A stretch of DNA of 64,000 nt from Vanrija pseudolonga (lineage: Eukaryota > Basidiomycota > Tremellomycetes > Trichosporonales > Trichosporonaceae). Shown in pieces: positions 12,738 through 23,787 of the stretch (its first letter is position 1; the number at the start of each line of letters is the position of its first letter). The notes beneath the pieces were generated by a model. That model had not been told where the DNA came from, ran no database searches, and worked only from the letters and a program-made list of their open reading frames with translations. Made by a program: the position numbers and the translations under genes. The stretch lies in assembly GCF_020906515.1 (NCBI RefSeq), contig NC_085851.1:2232001-2296000 (forward strand). The letters are read 5' to 3'.

Positions 12738-15072
12738 CTACTCTGGCTGAGCAGGCTCTTCATTGTCAGATTCACCCTCCTCGTTGCGTGGGCGGCGCTG
12801 CTCGGGTGTTAGTATGTGGCGGCTCTCTCCCAGTGCCAGTCGGACCAATCAGACACGTACGCCCAGGTGTCGTTCGCCTTGCCGCAGAAACTCTGCAGAC
12901 AGAGATGTGATTGGCACTGGACCTGGATACTCTTGAGGGACACTGCAAGGGGTGGGCGTTAGCTCTGGCTCACACGGCGGCGTTGCATGGTCAAGTGCCA
13001 CTACGTGGCGAGTGTACGCACATCACGTCAAATGGGCGGGTGCGACACCACGTCAACGGATGTGTGATGCCAATCGAGGTACCAATGTGCGGCGGTCTGT
13101 GGCGGGACGGGTCAGCGGGCCATCCGAGGCGAGTAAACAAGATTTGAAAGGCTCGGCGGCCAGGAACCGAAAAGGGGTAGGTGGTTACAGCACGCGGACG
13201 CTTACCCGGCAAGATCGAGGACTTTGCCCTCTAGTGCGTATCGCCCCTCTGGTCGTACAATCTGCACATGGTCAGCGACGACAAACAGGAGCCAGGGCAT
13301 CCAACCCCAGCTCAGCCTCGACGACGGCCCGCGGCGTGAGGTGACACTCCGTCGGCGCTACCCACCATATCCTGGAAGATGAAGTAAAGCCCCTTCTGTC
13401 CGTCGCGAGTGAGAATTTGTGCCGTGCGGACAGACGATCCTAAAAGAGTGCGTTGAACTGAGTATGGGGGTGGGGCCGATGCTGGGTAGTAGGGTTGAAC
13501 ATTGCCGCGCGCTGTAACCATGGTTAGCATCGGGTGTTTACTGAGACATGGGCGTTTCGTACGGCTTGGTGGGCGAACACGAATTAAGGAACGTGACTCG
13601 TTGCCTTCCGGTGAGACGAGTTCCACGCTCATGGTCAAGTGAACAAGGCGCCTCGCAAGGGTGGCATTGCTGCAGAGGGCGTTAGCTTTGACGGGACTTG
13701 GTCAGGGGAAAATACCCACTCCGTGGCAACGACGGCCCCATCCTTGTCCTTGACCACAAGTTGAACGATGAGTGGGGGCGTCAATGGGGGCCAACCCTGT
13801 GAAGTGTTAGCGGGGCACTCGTGGCCATTTTATGGCGGCCTACCCTTCTCAGAGGCTCCACGCCAAGGGCCTTCCCTCTCTCTGGATGCTGAAGGACATT
13901 GAGATCAAACGTCCTGGAGATTGTGTTAGCATCCGCGTCTGAAGGCAACGGCGCAAAAGAAAAAAAAATCACCATCCTGCTGAATCCGACTCTGTTGTTG
14001 ACTCTTGAGCAGTAGCCCATCCTCCGCGGGGCACACGGTGAGGGCGAATTATCAAATACGCCTCGGCGGGGGGAGAACGACCGTCACCTGAATAAGAAGC
14101 GGCGGCGCTCCCACTAGGTTCTGAATTAGGCGTGGGGCGTCGAGAGGTTCGTGGTCGGTCGTAATCTGGCTGGAAGCCCGAGCGGTATTGGCCAGGTGGC
14201 GTTCCAGACCCCGAACGGGACGGGGAAGGCGCGGATGCCGGAGGTGGCGGCGCGTGTCGTGTGAGTTGGGAAGGCGAGGCTGGGGGTGGAGGGGTGGGGG
14301 GGCGGCGCTCGGCAGGCGGTGGCGCCGAGTGGACGTGTCGTCCTCCTACCAGCGCCTGCGAGGAAGTCGAATTGTAGTAGGGATGCTGGCCGCCGTACTG
14401 GCTGGCCGACCATTGACCCCAAGTGGCTGATGATGACGGCGGAGGTGCCACTGGGTCCTGAGGGTATTGGTAGGGGTAGGGGTAAGGATGCGAGGGGTAG
14501 GAAGCCGACTGTCTACTGGAGTGGTGCGAACTACTAGAAACCCAGGAGGAAGCTGGAGGATCGGTGGAAGAGGTGGCGTGGTGAGTTGGCGGTGGTTGAC
14601 TGTACTGGCGCTCATAATCGTAGCGTGAGGCGCTGGGGCCAGACCCAGAATATGAATGAGCGCGCGAATGCAAGTATGCACGCTCGTCTTCGTCGCTTCT
14701 GCGCGGGTCATGCCGCTGGTCTCGGTCCATAGTGTGCTCAACGAGCCGACCGACGCTCGCTTCTCGACGAGCTTGCAATAGAAGGTGTGCGCGCGAGGGT
14801 GTGTTGTCTCGGCTGTCGCGAGCACGGTGATACGGATGAGAGCGCTCTCTATCGCTTCGTGCTGGCAATGCACGGGGAATGGGAGGCTCTGAAGATCTGG
14901 AAGAATAGATGCGTTGCTTGCCAGTGCCGTTGTGGAGTGTGAATACAGATGGTGGCTGCGCCCCTGGTTGTTGGTGGTGATCACTTTGACGGTGGCCGGC
15001 GGTTGTAGTCGCGGTCCGAGCGAAGGCGTCAAAATGGTCGGCAGATTGAAACTTGTCCTGGGCAGCCGTCAT
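12738..15072 (-). CDS. Velvet-family transcription regulator
   Basis: Seven exons on the minus strand: 13973-15072, 13844-13913, 13720-13796, 13366-13669, 13206-13261, 12861-12942 and 12738-12797, joining in frame to 582 aa. Residues 1-365 are disordered and rich in Pro, Ser, His, Tyr and Arg. The velvet domain follows, starting near FDLNVLQHPERGKALGVEPL. It continues with PPLTPPLIVQLVVKDKDG, then RTLLGSSVRTAQILTRDGQK before a YFIF segment, then IVRPEGRYALEG, and ends near SLSAEFLRQGERHLG. Velvet proteins are fungal NF-kB-fold DNA-binding regulators of development and secondary metabolism. Which subtype this is (VosA, VelB or VelC-like) is not clear. The donor after residue 366 is GTGATT, off consensus, but restores the domain. 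An additional in-frame 30-nt intron at 13512-13541 is possible and would give 572 aa. The gene sits alone in a gene-poor region with about 3 kb of upstream sequence. Confidence 0.85.
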
Positions 15073-16710
15073 ATCATGACGCTGGCGATGCCGCAGCTGG
15101 CGTGCACTGATGCGAGAGAAGCAAAGTCAGAAAGATGTGTGCATTTTGGAAGCGACGACGACGCTGGCAAGGTGTGTGGGTGCCCAGGACTCACCATGCA
15201 GGGTTAAGGTTGTGTTGGTGATGTGTACTACGTGCCGTGTTGGTTGTTGGGCACTGTAGGAGGCGGTTGGTGGGTTGGTCGACCGAGGGGAAACCCAAAG
15301 CTAAGTAAGGCGACACAGATCCCGCCGTCACTAATCTATTAGTCGCCGGTGGTATTACAATTGGGGGGCGATTAGGGCGATTAGGGTTTGGGGGGTAACA
15401 CCGGCAAGAGCTATTTGACGAGGAGAAGCCAAGGTGCACGTCGTGTGGTTGCTAAGTTACGTCGAGAGCGTAGGGCGATATACAGTGCACGCCAGTCGAT
15501 GCGAGTGCAAGGAGATGATTGTGGTTGACTAACGAGGTTGTGACGGGGGGAAAGAGGGGGGTTGGTGTAGAGAGAGTGGAAGAAATTGAGAAGTATAATC
15601 AACAAGTGTAATAGAACTGGCCGACAGAGGCGGCGGCAGTGATGACGCCGGGGGTGGGGTTGTGACCCGCAGTGTGGTACAAGTGGGTGCAGTGTGGTGG
15701 GTGGGGGGCAATTACAGTCAGTGGGTGGGTGGGTGGGTCGGTTGGGTGGGATGGGTGGTGTGTCGGAACCGACTCTCAGTGAACCAGCAGTCCCTGGCTG
15801 TACGTCAGGGCATCTCGTGATTTGCGCCCCTCGACCAAATACCCCTGTCCCCCCCCTCTGCTGTCGTCCTCGTGCCCCTCCCACCCCCCTTGTTGCGCCC
15901 TTTCCTGCCTTCCTCCGGCCAGCCGGCCGTTGCTGTCTCTTGCTCATCCCCCCCCCGCCCCTCCGCCCGGCATCTTGCACCACAAGGCCTTCATACCCCA
16001 AGAGAAACTGGTAGAGACAGACACACGCCCTTCTTCCTCACAACAGCAGCAGCAGCAACAGCAGGACAGGCCCCAAGGCAAAGGGAGCAAGGACCTAGAT
16101 GTCGTCGCTTCCACCGTCGCCCTGTCCAAATCACCCACGCCTTCTTCTGGCCATGTTCACCCACAAGCCCACATGACAGAAAGGAAGGCGCCCGTGGGCA
16201 ACTCCTTGTCCATGACGGTGCAGATTGGTTGCCTTGCTGCCACATAAACAGGGCGGTGTTGAGCAGATCTGATCTGATGGCTGCCTGCCTGCCTGCCTAC
16301 CCGCCTGCCGGCCCGCCCGGCGACCACCCCGCCTACCATACCTCTCCGATCAGTCTTACCCGTCACTACTCTCGATTCCCAGTAGAACCTCATTAACCAA
16401 GACACTGATACATGCGGCTGCGCACAACGCATGTGGCTACAACCAACCATTGCTCTCAGCTGTCGTTTGGTTAGTCGGAGGTCGTCGTGCGTGTGTGTCT
16501 GTCTGTCTGGGGCACAAACCTCCCGGTTGGCCCAGACGACACGCGGGCGCAAGGGGTAAATGCATGTACCATGGGTGATGGAATGGTACAGTGACTCATA
16601 TCAGTGTAGCTCCGCTTGCCAGCTACAGGCCGGCGAGTCATGAGAAGACGACGTTGACCCCAGACAGCTAGACGAGGTTTGCGTTCCCGTATAACAGGGC
16701 CCGGGAAATT

Positions 16711-16741
16711 GCATGTGTGTGTATGTGTGCTTGTGTGTGCG
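16711..16741. repeat. TG-rich dinucleotide tract
   Basis: Imperfect (TG)n run broken by A and C, in the stretch upstream of the velvet gene. Simple-sequence repeat only. Confidence 0.7.
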
Positions 16742-17482
16742 TCGCGGGTCACACTGCCTTGCCTATACACCCAGGCGTGCCATTCTTTTTACTGTCCGAA
16801 GCTTGGGTCCAAGTCGGTTGTCGTCGAATTTGGTGCGTACAGTTGTGCCGGTGGTTGGTTTCTGTCTGGCTCGTCGTGGCTGTAGTCGCCGTTTGTCGTT
16901 TTGTCTCCCTCAGGGTCTGGCATCAGACTGGCGTCAAGCGCAATCGTGTCACCCTGAGTCACCCTGAAGGACCCTGAGCAGCCCGTTGTTGTTTGAAAAG
17001 TTTGTGTGTCCCTGAGCGCCCTGGCGGTCCCTGGTCAAAAGTGTTCAAAACGCAAAGTAATGGGCGGGCCCCGACACGCACAACGACCGGCGCCACTAAA
17101 AGTCTAGTGGGGGGGGGAGGGGAGGCAGGGGCAGGGCAGAGCCGGGAGAGAAGAGGGCGCAAGGCAAAGGAAGGTCGTGTGGTTTTTCCTCTCGGCCATC
17201 CTTCCTTTCTCCTCCCCCCCGGCTGCTTCCTCCCCCCCCCTGGCGCTTGTTGACCGCCCTGAGACACCGACGGATGCCGAAGGACAGGATCCACTTTGGA
17301 CAACTTGGGTGCGACTGGTCTGTCTGTCGGGTGGTCGGTCGGTCGGTCGGGGACGCCCGCGGATGGATCGATGGATCGTCGTACGCCCCCGACGCCCCTG
17401 CCCCTGACTGACTGGCTGGGGACTGGAGCATGCTGCCAACCGGGCCAAGCAGGGCGACGAGACATCGGCTGTTGCTGCCTCG

Positions 17483-17534
17483 CAACGACGGTGACGACGA
17501 CGCAGACGACGACGACAACAACAACGACGACTAC
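17483..17534. repeat. GAC/AAC trinucleotide tract
   Basis: Imperfect trinucleotide run of ACG and ACA units. On the minus strand it produces a false run of Val codons. Confidence 0.7.
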
Positions 17535-18956
17535 CACCCATGCCACCCACCACCTCGCCCACCACACGGCGACAAGAGGGGGAAGGGTCTGACGCACGTC
17601 GCGCATCATTGCACTTACTCACTGAACAATCCCATATTATGCCCCGCACTGAAACACGCGCGTAATTGGAACAGCCGTAATGGCTACCCGTGCCAACAAC
17701 CAACCTTTTTTTTTCCCTCGTGGCCCTTGACGCGGTCGTCTGCCTTCACACTCACAAACATCCACATATCTGGCTTGTCCAGCAGGCAGGCAGCAGCACC
17801 GTTGCCATGCACAACGCGACTTGACGCAGCGGAGCTTTTTCGTACCTTCTAGACCCCACCTGCTACAACGTCCATCGGACCTTGGACCTCGAAACGCAAT
17901 CTTACCACCTTTGAGCCGGCATTCTAGTCGTCTGGTGACACGATTCATTATAGTGGCCGTCATGGGCGGACGGACAACGGAAGGCGAGCGGCAAGTCCGA
18001 TTGTTGACGCCTCTGGTGGTACTGGCCAGGCATGCCGACACCGACAACAACAACACGGCACCCACGAGGATCCAACGGTCGGAACAAGTTGCAGTTCAGT
18101 GCTTCTTCGGGACGGGAGCGACCAGTAGTGCAACACTGGATCCAAGGTGGGCGGCCTCGGTCCAATGCGCGCAGCACCATGAGTGGCGGTATGCTATGCT
18201 GTTATGCGCAGTTTTGGGGGGAGACACCCAGGCAACTAACTATGTTTGAGATCCTCTTCGTCGTCGTCACATCCATCGGTTGTAGCCCTCTCGATCGCTC
18301 TAGATGATGACATGACGCGACGCCTGTGGCGACTGCCACTGTCCAGTGGTCCGTTCCCCCATGCCATTGTGCGACTTGCCTTTTCGTACATTCTCGTCCA
18401 CGTTCTTCCCGTTTCAGGCGTTTTGAATGAAATACATGGATTACAGACCCTTGCATCATGATAAATCCGCGTTCCCGTCTGCAGTTTCCAAACATTGGGC
18501 CATGGCTGGAGCCCGAGAGTGTGCGCCACGGCACATTGCCTACCAGGGGTTTCGTATGGAATTTCCCTAAGGGCAAGCCGGGTCGGTTCAGGACGGCCCG
18601 AAGGTGACAGTCTCAGGTGGGGTCCAAGGCCCGAAGCTACGACTCCCCTATACCTCGATCTTTGTGCAAAATACGGTGAGGCATGCAGGCTGCCTCCGAG
18701 CACCCTTGGTCGGGGGCATGCCGTAACCTCGCGAGGTCCAGCCTTGAACCTTGGCTCCCACCCTCCGTACCTCCTTCTCCCACGTGACGTGACGTACATA
18801 GGAACTCGGGCCTTGGACCAAATGTCGGCCATCGACTTGTTGTCTTAAAACTGAGTGGGTGGTGACTCCAGCAGCATGTCGCCTCGCCTTCATTGCTTGT
18901 CACCTGCAGTAAGGCCGGCTGCCGGACCGGTGTTCGGCCTGGCAGCCGCCCAGCCC

Positions 18957-20312
18957 AAGGGGTAGCACCTTGTACTCAATTTGTACGTCAGCTGCTTAAC
19001 GCAAGGCCCGACAATGGCCGTCACTTACCGCAATAGGTTCCCACGGGCAGGTGCACATCCCTTCGGCGCGCAGCGCCCCGGCGCTAGGTATCTATCCGCT
19101 CGCTCCACATGTCCAAAGGTCACATCTCGAAAGTTGCTGGCCTCGACATCTAGTCTGTCAACGGTCAGAGGTTAGATGGGTGGGTGGATGCCGTGAATAC
19201 GGCGGGTGCCTGTCCTTGCGTGGCTCCGCAGAGGCCTGCGACCTTGCCCGCTGCACTGTGTTGCGCGTATCCACGGCGATGGTGACACGGTTCTCTAGCT
19301 CTAACGCGAATGACGAAGCAAACAGGTTTGTGCTGACGTATTTGGCGTCGACGAATCTAGATCCTGTAATTACGCCAGTCGCTCCCGGAACGTCTAGCGC
19401 ATCGCGCGCCACGATAGCTGGAATGGTCACGCTTCTCCCCACCCCGGCTAAGGGCGGCAAGTAGAGTCTGGAAGGTGCGCTCCAACAGTCTAGTGCGATT
19501 AGCGATAAGCGACCCCGAAGGGATCTCACTAGTGCCATGTGTCTTGGGGAGCTGTGAAGCGGCGTGAACGGGGGGGTTGCTGCCGAGGACGTAGTTGGGT
19601 GGAACGATGACTGTGCACGGCCAATCCAGCTTTGTCTGGTGAGGTATGTTGTAGGCCATAAGCGCTGCACCGTCGACCCAGCCCATTGCTGGTTCCTAGG
19701 GTTCGCTCGAGTTTGCTCTGCGCAGAAAGTCACCGCCCAAGTCTGGGTCAGGCTATAATTGCTGTGCAAGCCACCGGCTGTCCCCAGTTTCAGCCCTGGG
19801 CGGGCATCAAGCACCGACATTGAAACTCGGTTCGGTTTGGGTGTCATGGTGTCACCGAGAGCCGGATGTGCGAGGAGATCCAGCATGGTTCCACCGATAT
19901 GCTTGATCGTGCCCTCGGCGCTCAAACTTGTGGACAGTGCCCAACGTGCTCGCTTCAAGCATGTTCGGTCCCTTGCATGTAGACGCAAGCACAAGCAAGC
20001 TTTCGGGCGGAGGCGTGCGTGCACAGGCAGTTTGGGTGCCGAACACGGCCCGACTTGGTTCTGCACCACAAGGGCGAGGGCGGTATATGTTCCTGTTACA
20101 CCACTCACCTGGTTGCCAGAATAGCCACCTCCTCTCACTCCGCAGCCCCTACATACAACAGCTGGCCGTTGTTGGACATGGGGGAGTCTGAAAGCTGTAA
20201 GCGAGCGCAGAGGATGGGCCGGCGTGCACCGATGACGTCGCGTCGGGGGAGACGGGGATATCGAGATCCGTGTCGTCTCTCCGGAACTACAGATGCGCGT
20301 CACGTACCCCAT
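18957..20312 (-). other. Possible diverged multi-exon gene, function uncertain
   Basis: The minus strand holds protein-like pieces in shifting frames with plausible splice sites. One is GTAAGT at 19028 with an intron to 18969 that has a GCTGAC branch. A 109-codon frame at 19357-19686 includes CTVIVPPNYVLGSN and RLLERTFQTLLAAL. Another frame holds KLGTAGGLHSNYS and FASSFALELENRVTIAVD. The order loosely resembles the back half of fungal beta-lactamase-related serine hydrolases, but no SxxK active site was found upstream and I could not build a complete model. It may be a decayed gene or only coincidence. Confidence 0.2.
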
Positions 20313-20339
20313 AGCTTGTTGGTGTTTGCGTAAACTGGC

Positions 20340-23300
20340 CCCAAACTTTCGTGTCGCCGTGTCACATTGACCCGTCTACGATGAGGCGATGAGGCAAATA
20401 TGTCAGTAAACGCCGTCTATAGACGCTTCGTCGCGGTGGTGGAGTTGCCTGCGGCCAGTTGTCAGAAGTTGAGTGAGTGACGATTATACGGAATCAGCGG
20501 CGCGGGTGGGACGTGTTGGGGCCTATGACGGCACATAGGACTATTGTGGGCAGGACCAATGCCGACATTGGGCAACGTTGGGTCCGTAGTGGGGCGTTTC
20601 TGAACGGTATGTCGGACAGAAAACTTTTGAGGGGTGCATGGGAAGTTGGGCTTGAGAGAGTCAGACGACCGGGGGAGCTCGGCGAGGAAGTGAACGCTGC
20701 AGAGGTGACAATGTTGAGCATGGGGTTGGTTGGAAAGGTAAGCTTCGACACCACACCACCACGCGACAACCGGCAAGCGAGTGCCGGCTCTGCCAAACGG
20801 ATCTGGCGCCATCCCTAATCCACTCTTGCGCGCCGCATCATCCTCGGACGAATCAGCGGCTGGCTCCCCACACACCGCATTGAGCCTCAGACGTTTTCTC
20901 TTGTAGCATACTGGGAGGATGCATGCTGCGTCGGCGTGTCGTCGACTGGAGCGAAAGCGTCTCAAGAGCGGCAGCATTCAGGTGAAATCCAGATTAGGTT
21001 TATGTTTTGTGGCGGGCGACCATAAGTTTACAGGAGGGATACCGTTACCATTACGAGAGTGACAACCTTGAAACTGGCATTTGGGGGAGACGGTTCACAT
21101 ATGGCAAGGCAAGGGGTGTGACCCGCTCGTGGCGCTCAATTAGGCATGGTCGGATGGTCGCGAGTGTGTTGCAAAGTAGCACCTCGGTTCGCGGCAGCTC
21201 CGTATGCCGCGCTTGACGGGAACGGGCGGGGCGCGGCGGCGATAGGACCTGGCTAGCCCGCACGTCACACTCTGCGCAGCAGCAGTAAAAGGAGCAGCTG
21301 CTGCAGCGCGAGGCGTAACGCCGGTCCTCCGGTTCTCTGTTCTCTCTCTCGTCCTCGCTCCACCTCCTCTGAACCAAAGTACGTGCGCAGCACATGGTCG
21401 ACGACGACGGTTCGCGCCGAGCGAGCCCCGAGCGGTGACCCCGCACAGGTGACAACCAGGCTTGTCGCTCGGCGATGCTCGGCGCGGTTGGGATAGTCGC
21501 TGGCGCATATGGACCTGGCCTGGTCGCTATGCAAATCCAGGAACTATCCTCCGTCGTACTATTGAGGCACCACCTGGATGCTAAAGGTTGGTGCCACGGT
21601 CAGTTCCTGGCCGTGCCGGGCAGCTGCTACTGTGCGTTGCGCCTCCCTGCCGCATCTGCTCTATGCTCTCTGCTCAAGGCCAGGTCACAGGGAGGGATGT
21701 ACTGTAGTAGGCAGTCGCGCGGGTGTAGGCATGGGCACAAACCACTTGCGACTAGTCCCTCCGTGGCACATGGCACTCGCACACGCCTCGCTCGGCAGGA
21801 ATTAGGAACGGCCACCCACACCCACACACACACACACGCACCCGGACACACGCACCCGGACACACTTGGGACCCAACGCACACACGCACGCACGACGCAC
21901 GCTCGGAGAATGCCCTGCTTCCACCGCGCGGAGCCGCATAGACCTCCGGGTCGGCGGTTGCCAAAGCTGGCGATTCTGCCCTTTCGGATGTGCAAGCAAC
22001 CTCATACCACAGGGGAAGCGTCGACGACCGCGGCGTGCCATTGACAGGGCAGCAACAAATCAAATGTCGCTCCGCGGATTGCAGCAGATCTGGTCAACCA
22101 CGAACCATTCGTCGTTCCCCAGTGCTGCACTCGGCTGCCTATGCCACTTACTTGCCTTCTCGTGCATTGAACGACGACCTCGGCGGACCTCGAGCACTTG
22201 GACACTTGCCGTAGGTGGGCAGATGGGGGACTCTAGCATGGCCCAACTACCAGCTAGCTCCCCCGCGGTGAGTTCTCGGCTTGCTCAGAGCCGACCGAAC
22301 TCCTCTGGTCGTCCAACGCCATCCGACAGCGCATCCAACAATGTACAATCTGGTAACAAGCAAGGCAACTAAAATAGGACATGGACAGTATCTACCGCTG
22401 CCTCTGGAAGATGGGGTTTGACGGCGCCGGCAGCTCGCACCCAGGACCCAAGGCGTCGTCGGGCGTCGAGGGTGCTCTCGGTTCTCCTCTCGGCTCGGAG
22501 GCGTGGGGAAACATTGGTGCCTAACACGACCACGCCTGTGGCGTGTCCACGAAGTGGCGGACGGCGACTGGCAGCAACGGCAAGGCGGGGCAATATGTCG
22601 CATCACAGCAGCAGCAAGGAGGACACGACGCCGATTCGTAACGCCACCGCCGCCGCCGCCGCCCGGTGAAACAGGGCATCGGACGGCACCGGAGGTGGCG
22701 CAGTGCAGGGGCGCCGCAGCGCCGCTCGCAGCGCCGCAGAGGATCGCCGCCAAGCCGTCGACAGCAGCAGCGTGGTGTGGCGCTGATCGGCACTGCTGGC
22801 CTCCTGCAGGGAGGGGGGCAGCGGGGGCTGGACACCACTCCCAGCTGCTTGAGTTTTCCACGCAGCTGGCACACAGGCTAGCGTGCATTGGAACGGACCC
22901 GATCTTCACAATTCAATTCTGGGAAACAACGTCCCACACCTCCGGAAGGGGTACAAGGAGTCGCAAGACCAGCAGCAATCTCCGACTGGTACCTTCTACC
23001 CTCCCCGCGTCGTCGGAGATTACCCAGACGGCAGTCGGTCAGTAGCACCTGGCGAAAAGGTACTCGTCGGTCGGTGACTTGACCACACGACAGGCGACAG
23101 CGCACGACGGTAATTTCCTACCGACAACCGGGTGATGATGAAGTCTGACGTTCGGAACTGTTTCAACGTGACTCAGGCCCGTCTCTCCCGTGTTGTGTGT
23201 GCTCTGTTCAAGATGTCGTCCCTTCCAGCTACCAACCATGCGCGACTGGTTAACTGAAGGTTCCAGGACCCGAAACGATGCCGTCAAAGACAATCCGTTT

Positions 23301-23702
23301 GAGCACCCGAGACGATGCCGGCACGAAACAGCGCGGATGTGAGTGGGGAGGCGTCGCCACCTCGCAGTTCTAGTGGGCTATTGGCACAGTGAGTGCCAGG
23401 GATCTGGCACACGAGGTGGCATGTGGTGTCGGAGCATGGATCACGAGGGTGTGTGTGGCACCACCGTGGAATGGGAGGCCTCGCTCAAGCTGGACACCTG
23501 ACACTCCCAGCACGGGTCATGTGCCCAGGCGTTCCAAACATGGACGACGAGTGGGCGAATGGACAACGACACAGCAAGATAGCTCAGCACAGCAGCTGCA
23601 AAGAAGTGCAGCGATGAGCCCAGCAATCCCTCAATCCCTTCGACACCCCCCTCGCCACCGCCACTGCGCTCAGCACGATCCCACCAGCGCCGAACACCAT
23701 CC
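20340..23702. other. Unassigned, includes a CA repeat
   Basis: No gene recognised. Open frames on both strands are short or compositionally biased. A (CA)n tract lies at about 21815-21845. Confidence 0.35.
21815..21845. repeat. CA dinucleotide repeat
   Basis: Nearly uninterrupted ACAC run, followed by CACCCGGACA-type short repeats to about 21870. Confidence 0.75.
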
Positions 23703-23787
23703 TCTTCGCTAGTATATCGGTTAGTATAACCGCCTCTCATTGAGAGATCGTTCGCGGTAGAGCAGGGTTCGACTCCCTGGCGGAGAA
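23703..23787 (+). tRNA. tRNA-Glu (CTC) with 13-nt intron
   Basis: The acceptor arm TCTTCGC (23703-23709) pairs with GCGGAGA (23780-23786) with one G-T pair, then discriminator A. The D arm starts GTAT at 23712. The anticodon stem ACCGC (23729-23733) pairs with GCGGT (23754-23758). The loop reads C-T-CTC-A-C, with anticodon CTC at 23736-23738, interrupted after position 37 by a 13-nt intron (23740-23752). The T arm is CAGGG, loop TTCGACT, CCCTG (23763-23779). Intron position 37/38 is the canonical eukaryotic nuclear site. All four arms fold, so the call is strong although the intron was placed by hand. Confidence 0.85.

Larger units (their letters stand above)
15073..18956. other. Long upstream region of the velvet gene, no gene recognised
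   Basis: Nearly 4 kb without a supported gene. It holds C/T-rich runs (about 15835-15980), G/T-rich runs (15660-15760), TGCC and GGTC short repeats (16281-16320, 17330-17350), a TG-rich tract (16711-16741) and a GAC/AAC tract (17483-17534). These make open frames on both strands look long. A large 5' regulatory region or leader for the velvet gene is a reasonable inference. A separate noncoding RNA cannot be excluded. Confidence 0.35.
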
